DNA of 8,904 bases, from NCBI GenBank assembly GCA_023379515.1, contig JAMCQQ010000052.1:1-8904 (forward strand), read 5' to 3'. Of this stretch, positions 1 through 6,169 are shown piece after piece (the stretch's first letter is position 1; each line of letters opens with the position of its first letter). The stretch comes from Actinomycetota bacterium (GTDB lineage Bacteria > Actinomycetota > Humimicrobiia > Humimicrobiales > Humimicrobiaceae). The translations under genes were made by a program, and so were the position numbers. The notes beneath the pieces are model-generated. The model did no database searches. It was not told the origin of the DNA and saw nothing but the letters and a program-made list of their open reading frames with translations.

Positions 1-26
1 TTAACAAATAAGATTATTAACCCTAA

Positions 27-563
27 AAATGGTTTATATATAAAAAAGATTTATACAAAATTGAAATTCTAAAATCCCGATACACTACCATTATTTCTTC
101 CCAGATGCCTTTAGTAGACAAAGTCTTCTGGTTAATCGAAGATTGCAAAAGATATGGGACGCTACCTTTTGCCGGAATAGCCAGAGCAGCATTTATTGCA
201 ACCCAGATACTAAAATCACTTACTGAGCTTAATATTATTTCAGAGAATAAATATAACCTGTTTATTAACTCTCTCAATACAATAACAAAAAAAATAAGTA
301 ATCATTTATATAAATTATCAAGACAAGAATTAACAGTTAAAGATTTCTTAGAACTTTACGGCCATCTAAGACCCGGAACTTATGATATTTCATCACTAAG
401 ATATGACGAAAATTTTAATAATTATTTTTCACCTCAGAAAGCCATTTTTGTATCGAGCAAAAAATTTTCTTTTAGTAAAAAGCAAAAAAAACAGATCGCT
501 GATCTTTTAAAAGCAAATGGGATAAAAATAACAACCGATCAGCTTATACATCTTCAGGGTTAA
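27..563 (+). pseudogene. Internal fragment of PEP-synthase-like enzyme (probable L-glutamine kinase, Cj1418-like remnant)
   Basis: The readable frame has its first ATG at 105 (152 residues to the TAA at 561-563), but family-like sequence seems to begin before it. Codons from 27 read on without a stop, and the stretch KSRYTTIISSQMPLVDK flows into LIEDCKRYGTLPFAGIARAA. In-frame stops at 9-11, 18-20 and 24-26, and the lack of a good start codon, argue for a 5' truncation or frameshift. YGHLRPGTYDI (residues 85-95 counted from the ATG) followed by RYDE is typical, from memory, of the large PEP/pyruvate-binding enzymes that include C. jejuni L-glutamine kinase (Cj1418). Those enzymes have roughly 750 or more residues: an N-terminal ATP-grasp domain, a linker region and a C-terminal phosphohistidine domain. 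Only the linker is present here, so the piece should be inactive alone. The 3' end overlaps the convergent phosphatase gene by 20 bases, near where family similarity seems to stop. A split gene with partner pieces upstream of the window is the alternative. Confidence 0.6.
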
Positions 564-1383
564 TAATGAGGCTTGGTAATTTAACTGCTTTGGTATAAGT
601 ATGCGATATTTTATTCTTCTTTATATCCTCTCTCAATATTTCTCCCTCAAGGTAGGTAAGAATAAAACACTTATTTCTTTGATCATGTACTATCCTTACG
701 CCTGTTAAAGGTTCTAGCGCGCCACCAGTACGCCTAAAATAATCAGCCATAACGACATTTTGTGTTATATCCTTACCTTCTTCCATGGCTAATGTTAAAT
801 AAAGCCAAGGCTCTATATCTCCTGAATGACCAATCGCTAGAGTATTTTTTGTTAAACCTTTTTCAATAATCTCATTATGTTTTGAATAAACATATGTTCC
901 TATCCTCCATCCTATTTCAGCAAGGGAGATTCCTGGATCAATAGGATTCTCTGATTGAGGATTAAAAAAACCCTGTTCTGACCAAGCAAATAAAGGCTTA
1001 TTTTCTCCTTGCAGATAAGCATAGCTTTCTTCCTTTTTTGCATTACCCCAAATTTTTGACATTGCAGCAGGACTTAAATTTATCACCTTTCCATCAAGTC
1101 CGATTTCATAGGAGCCAATTAAGCTATCAACTTTTGGTTCTTGAATAAGGCTAGATAAACCCTCGTTAACAATGGTCTGATAAATGACGAGGGTAGTAGC
1201 TACTGCCCTATCTACTGGTGTAGAATCTATTCTTATTAATCCTTTAGGAACCCTGGAAACAAAATTTCTGGCAAATACTCTAATCTCTCCCATTTTAGTA
1301 GGATCTAAAGATGCCTCTACTCCCGTCAGATGAGCCTCAGCATTATTATTTTTTGGTCCATGACGAACAATTTCTACAGCCAT
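544..1383 (-). CDS. Histidine phosphatase superfamily protein
   Basis: A 279-residue protein with the superfamily fingerprint. RHG sits at residues 7-9, with His8 as the expected phospho-acceptor. STPVDRA (54-60) matches the usual second-arginine block. GHSGDIEPW (185-193) carries the second catalytic histidine, His186. The His-His spacing is like that of phosphoglycerate-mutase-sized members. The substrate cannot be deduced; the superfamily acts on sugar phosphates, nucleotides and phosphoproteins. No signal peptide or membrane segment is visible, so it is probably cytoplasmic. The ATG at 1383 was chosen because it puts RHG at the usual N-terminal position and lies about 30 bases below a candidate promoter. 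ATG 1437 would add 18 residues without family character. The gene runs opposite to its neighbours and separates the glutamine-kinase-like fragment from the cytidylyltransferase. Whether it takes part in the glycan pathway or is an unrelated insertion is unknown. Confidence 0.85.
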   Translation of the reverse strand: MAVEIVRHGPKNNNAEAHLTGVEASLDPTKMGEIRVFARNFVSRVPKGLIRIDSTPVDRAVATTLVIYQTIVNEGLSSLIQEPKVDSLIGSYEIGLDGKVINLSPAAMSKIWGNAKKEESYAYLQGENKPLFAWSEQGFFNPQSENPIDPGISLAEIGWRIGTYVYSKHNEIIEKGLTKNTLAIGHSGDIEPWLYLTLAMEEGKDITQNVVMADYFRRTGGALEPLTGVRIVHDQRNKCFILTYLEGEILREDIKKNKISHTYTKAVKLPSLIINPEDV

Positions 1384-1395
1384 ATATTTAAAGAT

Positions 1396-1424
1396 TTGTA
1401 TTTTGATAAATTCAGCTGTATCAT
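1396..1424 (+). promoter_or_regulatory. Candidate promoter for the cytidylyltransferase/amidotransferase pair
   Basis: TTGTAT (1396-1401), a 17-base spacer, then TATCAT (1419-1424), which has one mismatch to TATAAT. Transcription would start near 1431, about 20 bases before the ATG at 1453. The -10 occupies nearly the same bases as the -10 proposed for the opposite strand. No Shine-Dalgarno sequence precedes the ATG. Confidence 0.4.
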
Positions 1425-1448
1425 ATTTCAAATTCATTAAAAAAACAA
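1420..1448 (-). promoter_or_regulatory. Candidate promoter for the histidine phosphatase gene
   Basis: On the minus strand, TTGTTT (1448-1443) and TATGAT (1425-1420) are separated by 17 bases. The -10 differs from TATAAT at one base. Transcription would start near 1413, giving a leader of about 30 bases before the ATG at 1383. The -35 is weak. In AT-rich DNA such matches also arise by chance. Confidence 0.4.
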
Positions 1449-1452
1449 CTTT

Positions 1453-2241
1453 ATGAAAGCAATAATATTGGCTGCAGGAATGGGAACAAGACTTGGTAAG
1501 TACACTCAAAATTTGCCTAAATGCATGCTCGAATTTAAAGGCAAAACCTTAATTGAACGTCAAATCGATACGATCAGATCTGTTGGAATCTCTGATATAA
1601 CGGTTATCCGTGGATATATGCCGGAAAAAATCCGTATCAAAGGAGTTAAATATTATCTTAATAAAGATTTTGCTAATACAAATATGGTCTTAACCCTTTT
1701 TTGCGCTGAAAAAGAGATGACAGAAGATATTTTAGTTTTATATTCTGATATTCTTTACGAGAAAAAGGTTTTGGAAGCTGTTTTAAAAAGCCGCGTTGAT
1801 ATCGGCGTCACAGTCGATACTGATTACTGGGCTTATTGGCAGGCAAGATTGGATAAACCGGAAAATGATATGGAAAGTTTGGTAATAGATAAAGAAGGAA
1901 AGATTATTGACCTTGGGAATAGTGATTGCACTCGGAAAGAAGTTAAAGTCAGGTATGTGGGTATTATCAAATTCTCTAAAAAGGGGGCTAAAGCTTTAAA
2001 AAAAGTATATCATCAAAACAGAAAAAAATATTACGATAAAGATGAACCTTGGTTAAGATCAAAATCATTCAAAAAAGCTTATATGACTTGCATGCTGCAA
2101 GCTTTAATTAACGCAGGTTTTAAAGTTGAGCCTATTTACATTACTCACGGTTGGATGGAATTTGATACAGTTGAAGATTTTGAAAAAGCCATTAAGTGGG
2201 ACGAGGAAGGAACTTTGAAAAGATTTATTAATTTATCATGA
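1453..2241 (+). CDS. LicC-like CTP-dependent nucleotidyltransferase (probable phosphoglutamine cytidylyltransferase, Cj1416-like)
   Basis: A 262-residue sugar-nucleotidyltransferase-fold protein. The N-terminus has the nucleotide-binding signature LAAGMGTRL (6-14), followed by LPKCM (21-25) with the conserved Lys23. YSDI (97-100) supplies the expected metal-binding Asp99. NTNMVLTL (76-83) resembles the substrate region of LicC-type phosphocholine cytidylyltransferases. By fold alone it could load phosphocholine, a phosphonate or another small phosphorylated group onto CMP. Its ATGA overlap with a Cj1417-like hydrolase, and the nearby glutamine-kinase-like remnant, favour the Cj1416 reaction: L-glutamine phosphate + CTP to CDP-L-glutamine + PPi. 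That assignment is inferred from context. The ATG at 1453 is fixed by the signature beginning at residue 6. The enzyme should be cytoplasmic. Confidence 0.8.
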   Translation: MKAIILAAGMGTRLGKYTQNLPKCMLEFKGKTLIERQIDTIRSVGISDITVIRGYMPEKIRIKGVKYYLNKDFANTNMVLTLFCAEKEMTEDILVLYSDILYEKKVLEAVLKSRVDIGVTVDTDYWAYWQARLDKPENDMESLVIDKEGKIIDLGNSDCTRKEVKVRYVGIIKFSKKGAKALKKVYHQNRKKYYDKDEPWLRSKSFKKAYMTCMLQALINAGFKVEPIYITHGWMEFDTVEDFEKAIKWDEEGTLKRFINLS

Positions 2242-2942
2242 ATATTGCCATATCCCAAAGAATAATTGTTAATAAAAACGGCGATCAGGTTGACTCTCTG
2301 GAACAATCATATATTAGGTATTACCAAAGTTTTGGCGTTACAGTAATCCCCATTCCAAATATTTTAAAGAATATCCCAAACTACTTTAGAAACTTAAAAA
2401 TAGAAAGGATTATTTTTTCTGGTGGAGGGGATGTTGATCCTAAACTATTTGGGGGTAAACTTAATAAGAAAGGCAGTTATTCCCCGCAAAGAGATCAAAA
2501 TGAAATTCAAATTCTAAACTTTGCTAAGACTAATCAAATCCCAGTCTTAGGTATTTGCCGGGGAACACAATTCTTAAATGTTTCTTTTGGCGGTAAATTA
2601 ATTCAGGATTTAAAAAAAGATTTCCCAAATAGCCAAAACCATGTTGCTACTAATCATCAAATAAAACTAATAGACCCAATTATCCAAAAGGCTTTTACCG
2701 AAGAGAAATTTCATGTGAATTCATATCACAACTGTGGTTTAGGCTCAAAAGAACTTTCTTCAGAATTAAATGCTTTTGCTAAAAGTGACGATGACCTTAT
2801 TGAAGGTATTTATCACCCAAATTTACCAATTGCCGGAATCATGTGGCATCCGGAAAGGAAATCTCCTAATGAGAGCTTTAATTTAACGATAGTTACAGCA
2901 TTCTTAAAAAGAGGATTGTATTGGAAAAAAACTCTCTCTTAA
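2238..2942 (+). CDS. Class-I glutamine-amidotransferase-fold hydrolase, peptidase C26-like (probable gamma-glutamyl-CDP-amidate hydrolase, Cj1417-like)
   Basis: A 234-residue protein with an intact catalytic triad: nucleophile Cys107 in GICRGTQ (105-111), then His204 and Glu206 in WHPE (203-206). SGGGDVDP (61-68) is the glycine-rich block typical of gamma-glutamyl-GABA hydrolase/C26 proteins. These are stand-alone hydrolases with no synthase domain. C. jejuni Cj1417, of the same fold, removes glutamate from CDP-L-glutamine to leave cytidine diphosphoramidate. The start ATG overlaps the stop of the upstream cytidylyltransferase (ATGA, 2238-2241), so the two are probably translationally coupled and act in sequence. 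Alternatives are PuuD-like gamma-glutamyl-GABA hydrolysis or folate polyglutamate hydrolysis; no putrescine or folate gene is nearby. The fold is certain; the substrate is inferred from the gene pair. Confidence 0.83.
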   Translation: MNIAISQRIIVNKNGDQVDSLEQSYIRYYQSFGVTVIPIPNILKNIPNYFRNLKIERIIFSGGGDVDPKLFGGKLNKKGSYSPQRDQNEIQILNFAKTNQIPVLGICRGTQFLNVSFGGKLIQDLKKDFPNSQNHVATNHQIKLIDPIIQKAFTEEKFHVNSYHNCGLGSKELSSELNAFAKSDDDLIEGIYHPNLPIAGIMWHPERKSPNESFNLTIVTAFLKRGLYWKKTLS

Positions 2943-2991
2943 GTCCTGATTATTTAAAAACAACTTCAAATATGTTAGTTTACTCCTTATT

Positions 2992-3972
2992 ATGACAGTT
3001 TTAGTAACAGGCGGTTGTGGATATATCGGCTCTGTTTGCGTACAAAGACTACTGGAAAAAAAGTACCAGGTAGTTGTTATTGATAATCTAAATACCGGAC
3101 ACAAAAAAGCTATCAATCCAAAAATTCCCTTTTATAAAGGCAGTCTTCTAAATAAAAGGCTCCTAAATAAAATCTTCAGTGAAAATAAAATCGATGTAGT
3201 AATCCACTTTGCAGCTATAACCACAATTGAACAATCAGCAACTAATCCTTCTGTATACTTTAATACCAATGTGGCAGGAGGAATTAGTCTATTAAATGCA
3301 ATGATGAAATTTGGGTGTAACAAAATTATATTTTCTTCAACTGCGGCTGTTTTTGGCAATCCTTTATCTATCCCCATAAATGAAAATCATCCTACTAATC
3401 CTATTAATTCATACGGATCATCCAAGCTGATGTTTGAACAAATCCTCTTTTGGTATCACAAAGCCTATTGTCTGAAATACCGGATTTTTAGATATTTTAA
3501 CGCTTCCGGTGCAACAGATATTTGTGGCGATAATCATCAACCTGAAAACCATTTAATACCTAAGGTTCTTCAAGTAGTATTAGGACTAAAAAAAGGGATC
3601 TCTGTTTATGGCAAGAATTATAATACTCCTGATGGAACATGTGTCAGGGATTTCATTCATGTCAAAGATTTAACAGAAGCTCACATTTTATCTTTGGAAA
3701 AGTGGCAAGAACACCCCACCGGAATATACAATTTAGGAAACCAAAAAGGATATTCTATTTTGGAAGTAATTAAAACTGCCAGAAAAGTAACCGGGCATAA
3801 GATTCCGTTTAAATTCTCTACCCCGCGTCCGGGAGATCCTCCTATTTTAATTGCCTCAAACTCTCTGGCAAAAAAAGAACTGGGTTGGAAACCGAAGTTT
3901 TCTACTTTGGAAAATATTATTAAGACCCAATGGCATTGGCAAAAACAAAATTCCAATTCCAAAGCTAAATGA
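2992..3972 (+). CDS. galE: UDP-glucose 4-epimerase (GalE-like SDR epimerase)
   Basis: A 326-residue extended short-chain dehydrogenase, near the usual 330-340 for GalE. The N-terminal Rossmann motif GGCGYIG (7-13) binds NAD, and Asp31 in VIDN follows the second strand. SSTAAVFG (115-122) supplies Thr117 where E. coli GalE has Ser124. Tyr141 and Lys145 (YGSSK) form the catalytic pair. RYFNASG, DGTCVRDFIHVKDL and RPGDPP are GalE-type blocks. The expected reaction interconverts UDP-glucose and UDP-galactose, or the N-acetyl forms; specificity cannot be read here. It starts 49 bases after the hydrolase gene with no Shine-Dalgarno site. TATGTT at 2971-2976 is only a weak -10 candidate. It is followed closely by the heptose genes, so it is probably co-transcribed with them. 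Confidence 0.88.
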   Translation: MTVLVTGGCGYIGSVCVQRLLEKKYQVVVIDNLNTGHKKAINPKIPFYKGSLLNKRLLNKIFSENKIDVVIHFAAITTIEQSATNPSVYFNTNVAGGISLLNAMMKFGCNKIIFSSTAAVFGNPLSIPINENHPTNPINSYGSSKLMFEQILFWYHKAYCLKYRIFRYFNASGATDICGDNHQPENHLIPKVLQVVLGLKKGISVYGKNYNTPDGTCVRDFIHVKDLTEAHILSLEKWQEHPTGIYNLGNQKGYSILEVIKTARKVTGHKIPFKFSTPRPGDPPILIASNSLAKKELGWKPKFSTLENIIKTQWHWQKQNSNSKAK

Positions 3973-3978
3973 TATACT

Positions 3979-3985
3979 AAGGAAG
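3979..3985 (+). promoter_or_regulatory. Ribosome binding site deciding the hddA start
   Basis: AAGGAAG lies 12 bases before the ATG at 3998, between the galE stop and hddA. The spacing is long, but the site supports 3998 over the far-upstream in-frame ATG at 3851, which lies inside galE. Confidence 0.5.
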
Positions 3986-3997
3986 TTTCTAATCAAT

Positions 3998-4975
3998 ATG
4001 ATTATTACACAGACACCTTTAAGAATTAGTTTTGCGGGAGGCGGTACTGACTTACCGGAGTTTTTTAGTCAACACGGAGGAGCCGTTCTTTCCTCAGCAA
4101 TTGATAAATATATTTATGTCATTGTTAAGGAAAGATTCGATGACTTAATTCACTTGAATTGGTCTAAAAAAGAAACTGTCAAAGACATTAGCCAAATCGA
4201 ACATGAATTGATTAGAGAAGCTATGAAGAAAACCGGGGTGCACAAAGGGATAGAGATAACCACTATTTCTGATATTCCATCAGAAGGATCAGGGCTTGGT
4301 TCATCATCCAGCGTTACTGTGGGACTCTTGCAAGCCCTATATCTTTATCAGGGAGTTATAGCCGATGCCGAAAGATTAGCCCAAGATGCCTGTGATATTG
4401 AAATAAATATTTTAAAAAAACCAATCGGTAAACAGGATCAATATATTGCATCATACGGCGGATTACGCCATTTCGAATTTGGAAAAGATGGAACTGTAAT
4501 TACTAAAACCCCACAAGTTAACAATGATTTTATTTATGAATTAGGATTACATTTAATGCTTTTTTTTACCGGCAAAACAAGAAAATCAGAAAAGATATTA
4601 TCAGAACAAAAAAAGAGAATAAATGATTCTGAAGAAACCTTAAAACAGATGCGGGATCAAAGTTTTGAAGTATTGGAAGCATTCAACAAAGGAAATTTAC
4701 TCTTTTTAAGTAAGGCTTTAGAAAAAGGATGGAAACTTAAAAAAAAACTGGCAACGGGAATTTCTAATCCTGACATAGACCTTATGTATAATTTATCCAA
4801 AAAAGCAGGAGCTTTGGGAGGTAAAATCGTTGGAGCAGGCGGGGGAGGATTCTTACTGCTTTACGTACCACTGGGAAAACAAGACAGTGTACGCAAAGCT
4901 TTATCAAACTCCCGCGAACTAAAGTTTAATCTTGAACGAAATGGAAGCAAATCAATCCTTAATCTTAGAAGATAA
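3998..4975 (+). CDS. hddA: D-glycero-alpha-D-manno-heptose 7-phosphate kinase (GHMP family)
   Basis: A 325-residue GHMP kinase. TPLRISFAGGGTDLPEFF (6-23) is the HddA-type N-terminus. The ATP-binding motif is SEGSGLGSSSS (95-105). KKPIGKQDQYIASYGG (140-155) is a hallmark of HddA and related sugar kinases. GAGGGGFLLLY (279-289) is the C-terminal glycine-rich motif. It would phosphorylate D-glycero-D-manno-heptose 7-phosphate at C1 with ATP to give the alpha-1,7-bisphosphate, the branch leading to GDP-heptose. The ATG at 3998 was chosen because family similarity begins there; the frame stays open upstream only because it shadows galE. It is 25 bases downstream of galE and is followed at once by the isomerase gene, as expected for consecutive pathway steps. 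A related fucose or arabinose kinase is less likely, given the neighbours. Confidence 0.88.
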   Translation: MIITQTPLRISFAGGGTDLPEFFSQHGGAVLSSAIDKYIYVIVKERFDDLIHLNWSKKETVKDISQIEHELIREAMKKTGVHKGIEITTISDIPSEGSGLGSSSSVTVGLLQALYLYQGVIADAERLAQDACDIEINILKKPIGKQDQYIASYGGLRHFEFGKDGTVITKTPQVNNDFIYELGLHLMLFFTGKTRKSEKILSEQKKRINDSEETLKQMRDQSFEVLEAFNKGNLLFLSKALEKGWKLKKKLATGISNPDIDLMYNLSKKAGALGGKIVGAGGGGFLLLYVPLGKQDSVRKALSNSRELKFNLERNGSKSILNLRR

Positions 4976-4985
4976 TCAAATAAAT

Positions 4986-5606
4986 ATGCCAGACATTAAT
5001 ATTAAACCAATTGCAAAAAACTATTTTTCTGATCTTAAATTAGCCATAAATAAAATCCACTTAGAAGACATTCAAAAAATTTCAGATACGTTATTCAATT
5101 CCTACATAAACGGTAACACAATTTTCATTATGGGTAACGGTGGCTCTGCTACAACAGCATCTCACATGGCTTGCGATTTAGGAAAAGGTACTTTAACAAA
5201 TGTCTACAATCAAGAAGAGAAAAGGTTAAAAGTAATATCAATTACGGATAATGTCGCAACAATGACTGCTTTTGCTAATGATGTATCTTTTAAAGATATA
5301 TTTAGCCAGCAACTACGAAATTTAATAGGACCAAAGGATGTGCTTATTGGAATTTCAGCTTCTGGAAATTCGCCAAATATTATTAAGGCGTTAAAGTATG
5401 CCAAGAGTCAAAAAGCTATTACAATTGGTTTATTCGGTAATAGTGGAGGTAAAGCTAAAAATTTTACAGATTTAAATATTATCATTCAAAGTAATAATTT
5501 CGGAATCATTGAAGACCTACATCTAACTTTAAGTCACCTGCTTACTACATGTCTTACCTTCATGAAGAAACAAATAGATAATCAAAAAAGTAGAAAACCT
5601 TTATGA
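4986..5606 (+). CDS. gmhA: SIS-domain phosphoheptose isomerase (GmhA-like)
   Basis: A 206-residue single-SIS-domain protein. GNGGSATTASHMACDLGKG lies at 51-69, ITDN at 86-89, and ISASGNSPN (123-131) is the phosphosugar-binding serine/glycine loop. EDLHLTLSH (176-184) ends in His184, which aligns with catalytic His180 of E. coli GmhA. The residue matching catalytic Glu65 is Asp64. From memory, this ACDL form is common in SIS proteins encoded with hddA-type kinases, so activity is still expected. It would isomerise sedoheptulose 7-phosphate to D-glycero-D-manno-heptose 7-phosphate. The start is uncertain: ATG 4986, just past the hddA stop, gives the usual length. ATG 4941 or TTG 4932 would overlap hddA and add 15 or 18 residues. 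Its end overlaps the next gene by ATGA. Confidence 0.82.
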   Translation: MPDINIKPIAKNYFSDLKLAINKIHLEDIQKISDTLFNSYINGNTIFIMGNGGSATTASHMACDLGKGTLTNVYNQEEKRLKVISITDNVATMTAFANDVSFKDIFSQQLRNLIGPKDVLIGISASGNSPNIIKALKYAKSQKAITIGLFGNSGGKAKNFTDLNIIIQSNNFGIIEDLHLTLSHLLTTCLTFMKKQIDNQKSRKPL

Positions 5607-6169
5607 AAAAGGCATTTGCCGTATTTATTGACCGAGACGGAACTATTAACCAAAATTTCGAAAATCTATATAAATCAGCAGATTTACATCTTCTGTCTAA
5701 CTCAGCTCAAGCTATTCTACTGCTTAATCAAGCCAAAATTCCAGCAATAGTAATAACTAACCAGCCTGTTGTAGCGAGAGGATTAATAGACGAAAAAGGT
5801 GTTGAGAAAATTCACCAAGAGATAAATAACCGGATTGGTAAAATAGGCGCCAGAATTGATAGTTTTTATTTTTGCCCACACCATCCTCAAGCTAATCTAG
5901 AACAATATAGAGTAACTTGTATTTGCCGAAAGCCTGGTATCGAAATGTACAAACAAGCTGCCCAAGACTTTAAAGTTAATCTGAATATATCTTATGTTAT
6001 CGGAGATACTTATAAAGATATCAACGCAGGTAACGCTTTAGGCGCTACCACAATCGCAGTTTTATCTGGCCAAAGCGACTTCCAGAATTCAAAACCAGAC
6101 TATACAGTTAAGGATTTACTGAAAGCTGTAAAGTTAATTTTAAAAAGGGAGAGGCTATGGAAGCAGTAA
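5603..6169 (+). CDS. gmhB: D-glycero-D-manno-heptose 1,7-bisphosphate phosphatase (HAD-IIIA)
   Basis: A 188-residue HAD phosphatase of GmhB length. FIDRDGT (8-14) contains the nucleophile Asp10 and the acid/base Asp12. ITNQ (51-54) is HAD motif II. CPHHP (91-95) and CICRKPG (106-112) supply the zinc ligands Cys91, His93, Cys106 and Cys108 characteristic of GmhB and histidinol-phosphatase relatives. GDTYKDI (134-140) carries the magnesium-binding aspartates Asp135 and Asp139. It would remove the C7 phosphate from heptose 1,7-bisphosphate, leaving heptose 1-phosphate. HisB-type histidinol-phosphate phosphatase has the same motifs, but placement between the isomerase and the nucleotidyltransferase decides for GmhB. 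The start ATG overlaps the gmhA stop (ATGA at 5603-5606). The last 13 bases overlap hddC. Confidence 0.88.
   Translation: MKKAFAVFIDRDGTINQNFENLYKSADLHLLSNSAQAILLLNQAKIPAIVITNQPVVARGLIDEKGVEKIHQEINNRIGKIGARIDSFYFCPHHPQANLEQYRVTCICRKPGIEMYKQAAQDFKVNLNISYVIGDTYKDINAGNALGATTIAVLSGQSDFQNSKPDYTVKDLLKAVKLILKRERLWKQ
6146..6151 (+). promoter_or_regulatory. Strong ribosome binding site for hddC
   Basis: AGGGAG, within a purine-rich run, lies 5 bases before the ATG at 6157 and inside the end of gmhB. It is the best Shine-Dalgarno match in the window and fixes the hddC start. Confidence 0.65.

Noticed and set aside
23..277. 84-codon reverse-strand frame opposite the kinase fragment
   Set aside because: No recognisable motif, and the plus-strand frame has clear family similarity.
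1384..1509. Longer start for the histidine phosphatase (ATG 1437 or frame open to 1509)
   Set aside because: The extra residues have no family character, would overlap the divergent cytidylyltransferase start, and would take in the candidate promoter. RHG belongs near the N-terminus.
1453..2241. Annotation as a true LicC phosphocholine cytidylyltransferase
   Set aside because: No choline kinase, choline transporter or phosphocholine transferase is nearby, and the coupled C26 hydrolase has no role in choline loading. The fold alone does not exclude it.
2904..3962. Reverse-strand open frames at 2904-3116, 3132-3377 and 3681-3962
   Set aside because: They lie opposite a fully motif-supported galE and show no recognisable domain.
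3851..3997. 49-residue N-terminal extension of hddA
   Set aside because: It is the galE coding region read in another frame; HddA similarity starts at the ATG at 3998, just after a Shine-Dalgarno site.
5210..5404. 64-codon reverse-strand frame inside gmhA
   Set aside because: Antisense shadow of a well-supported SIS gene.
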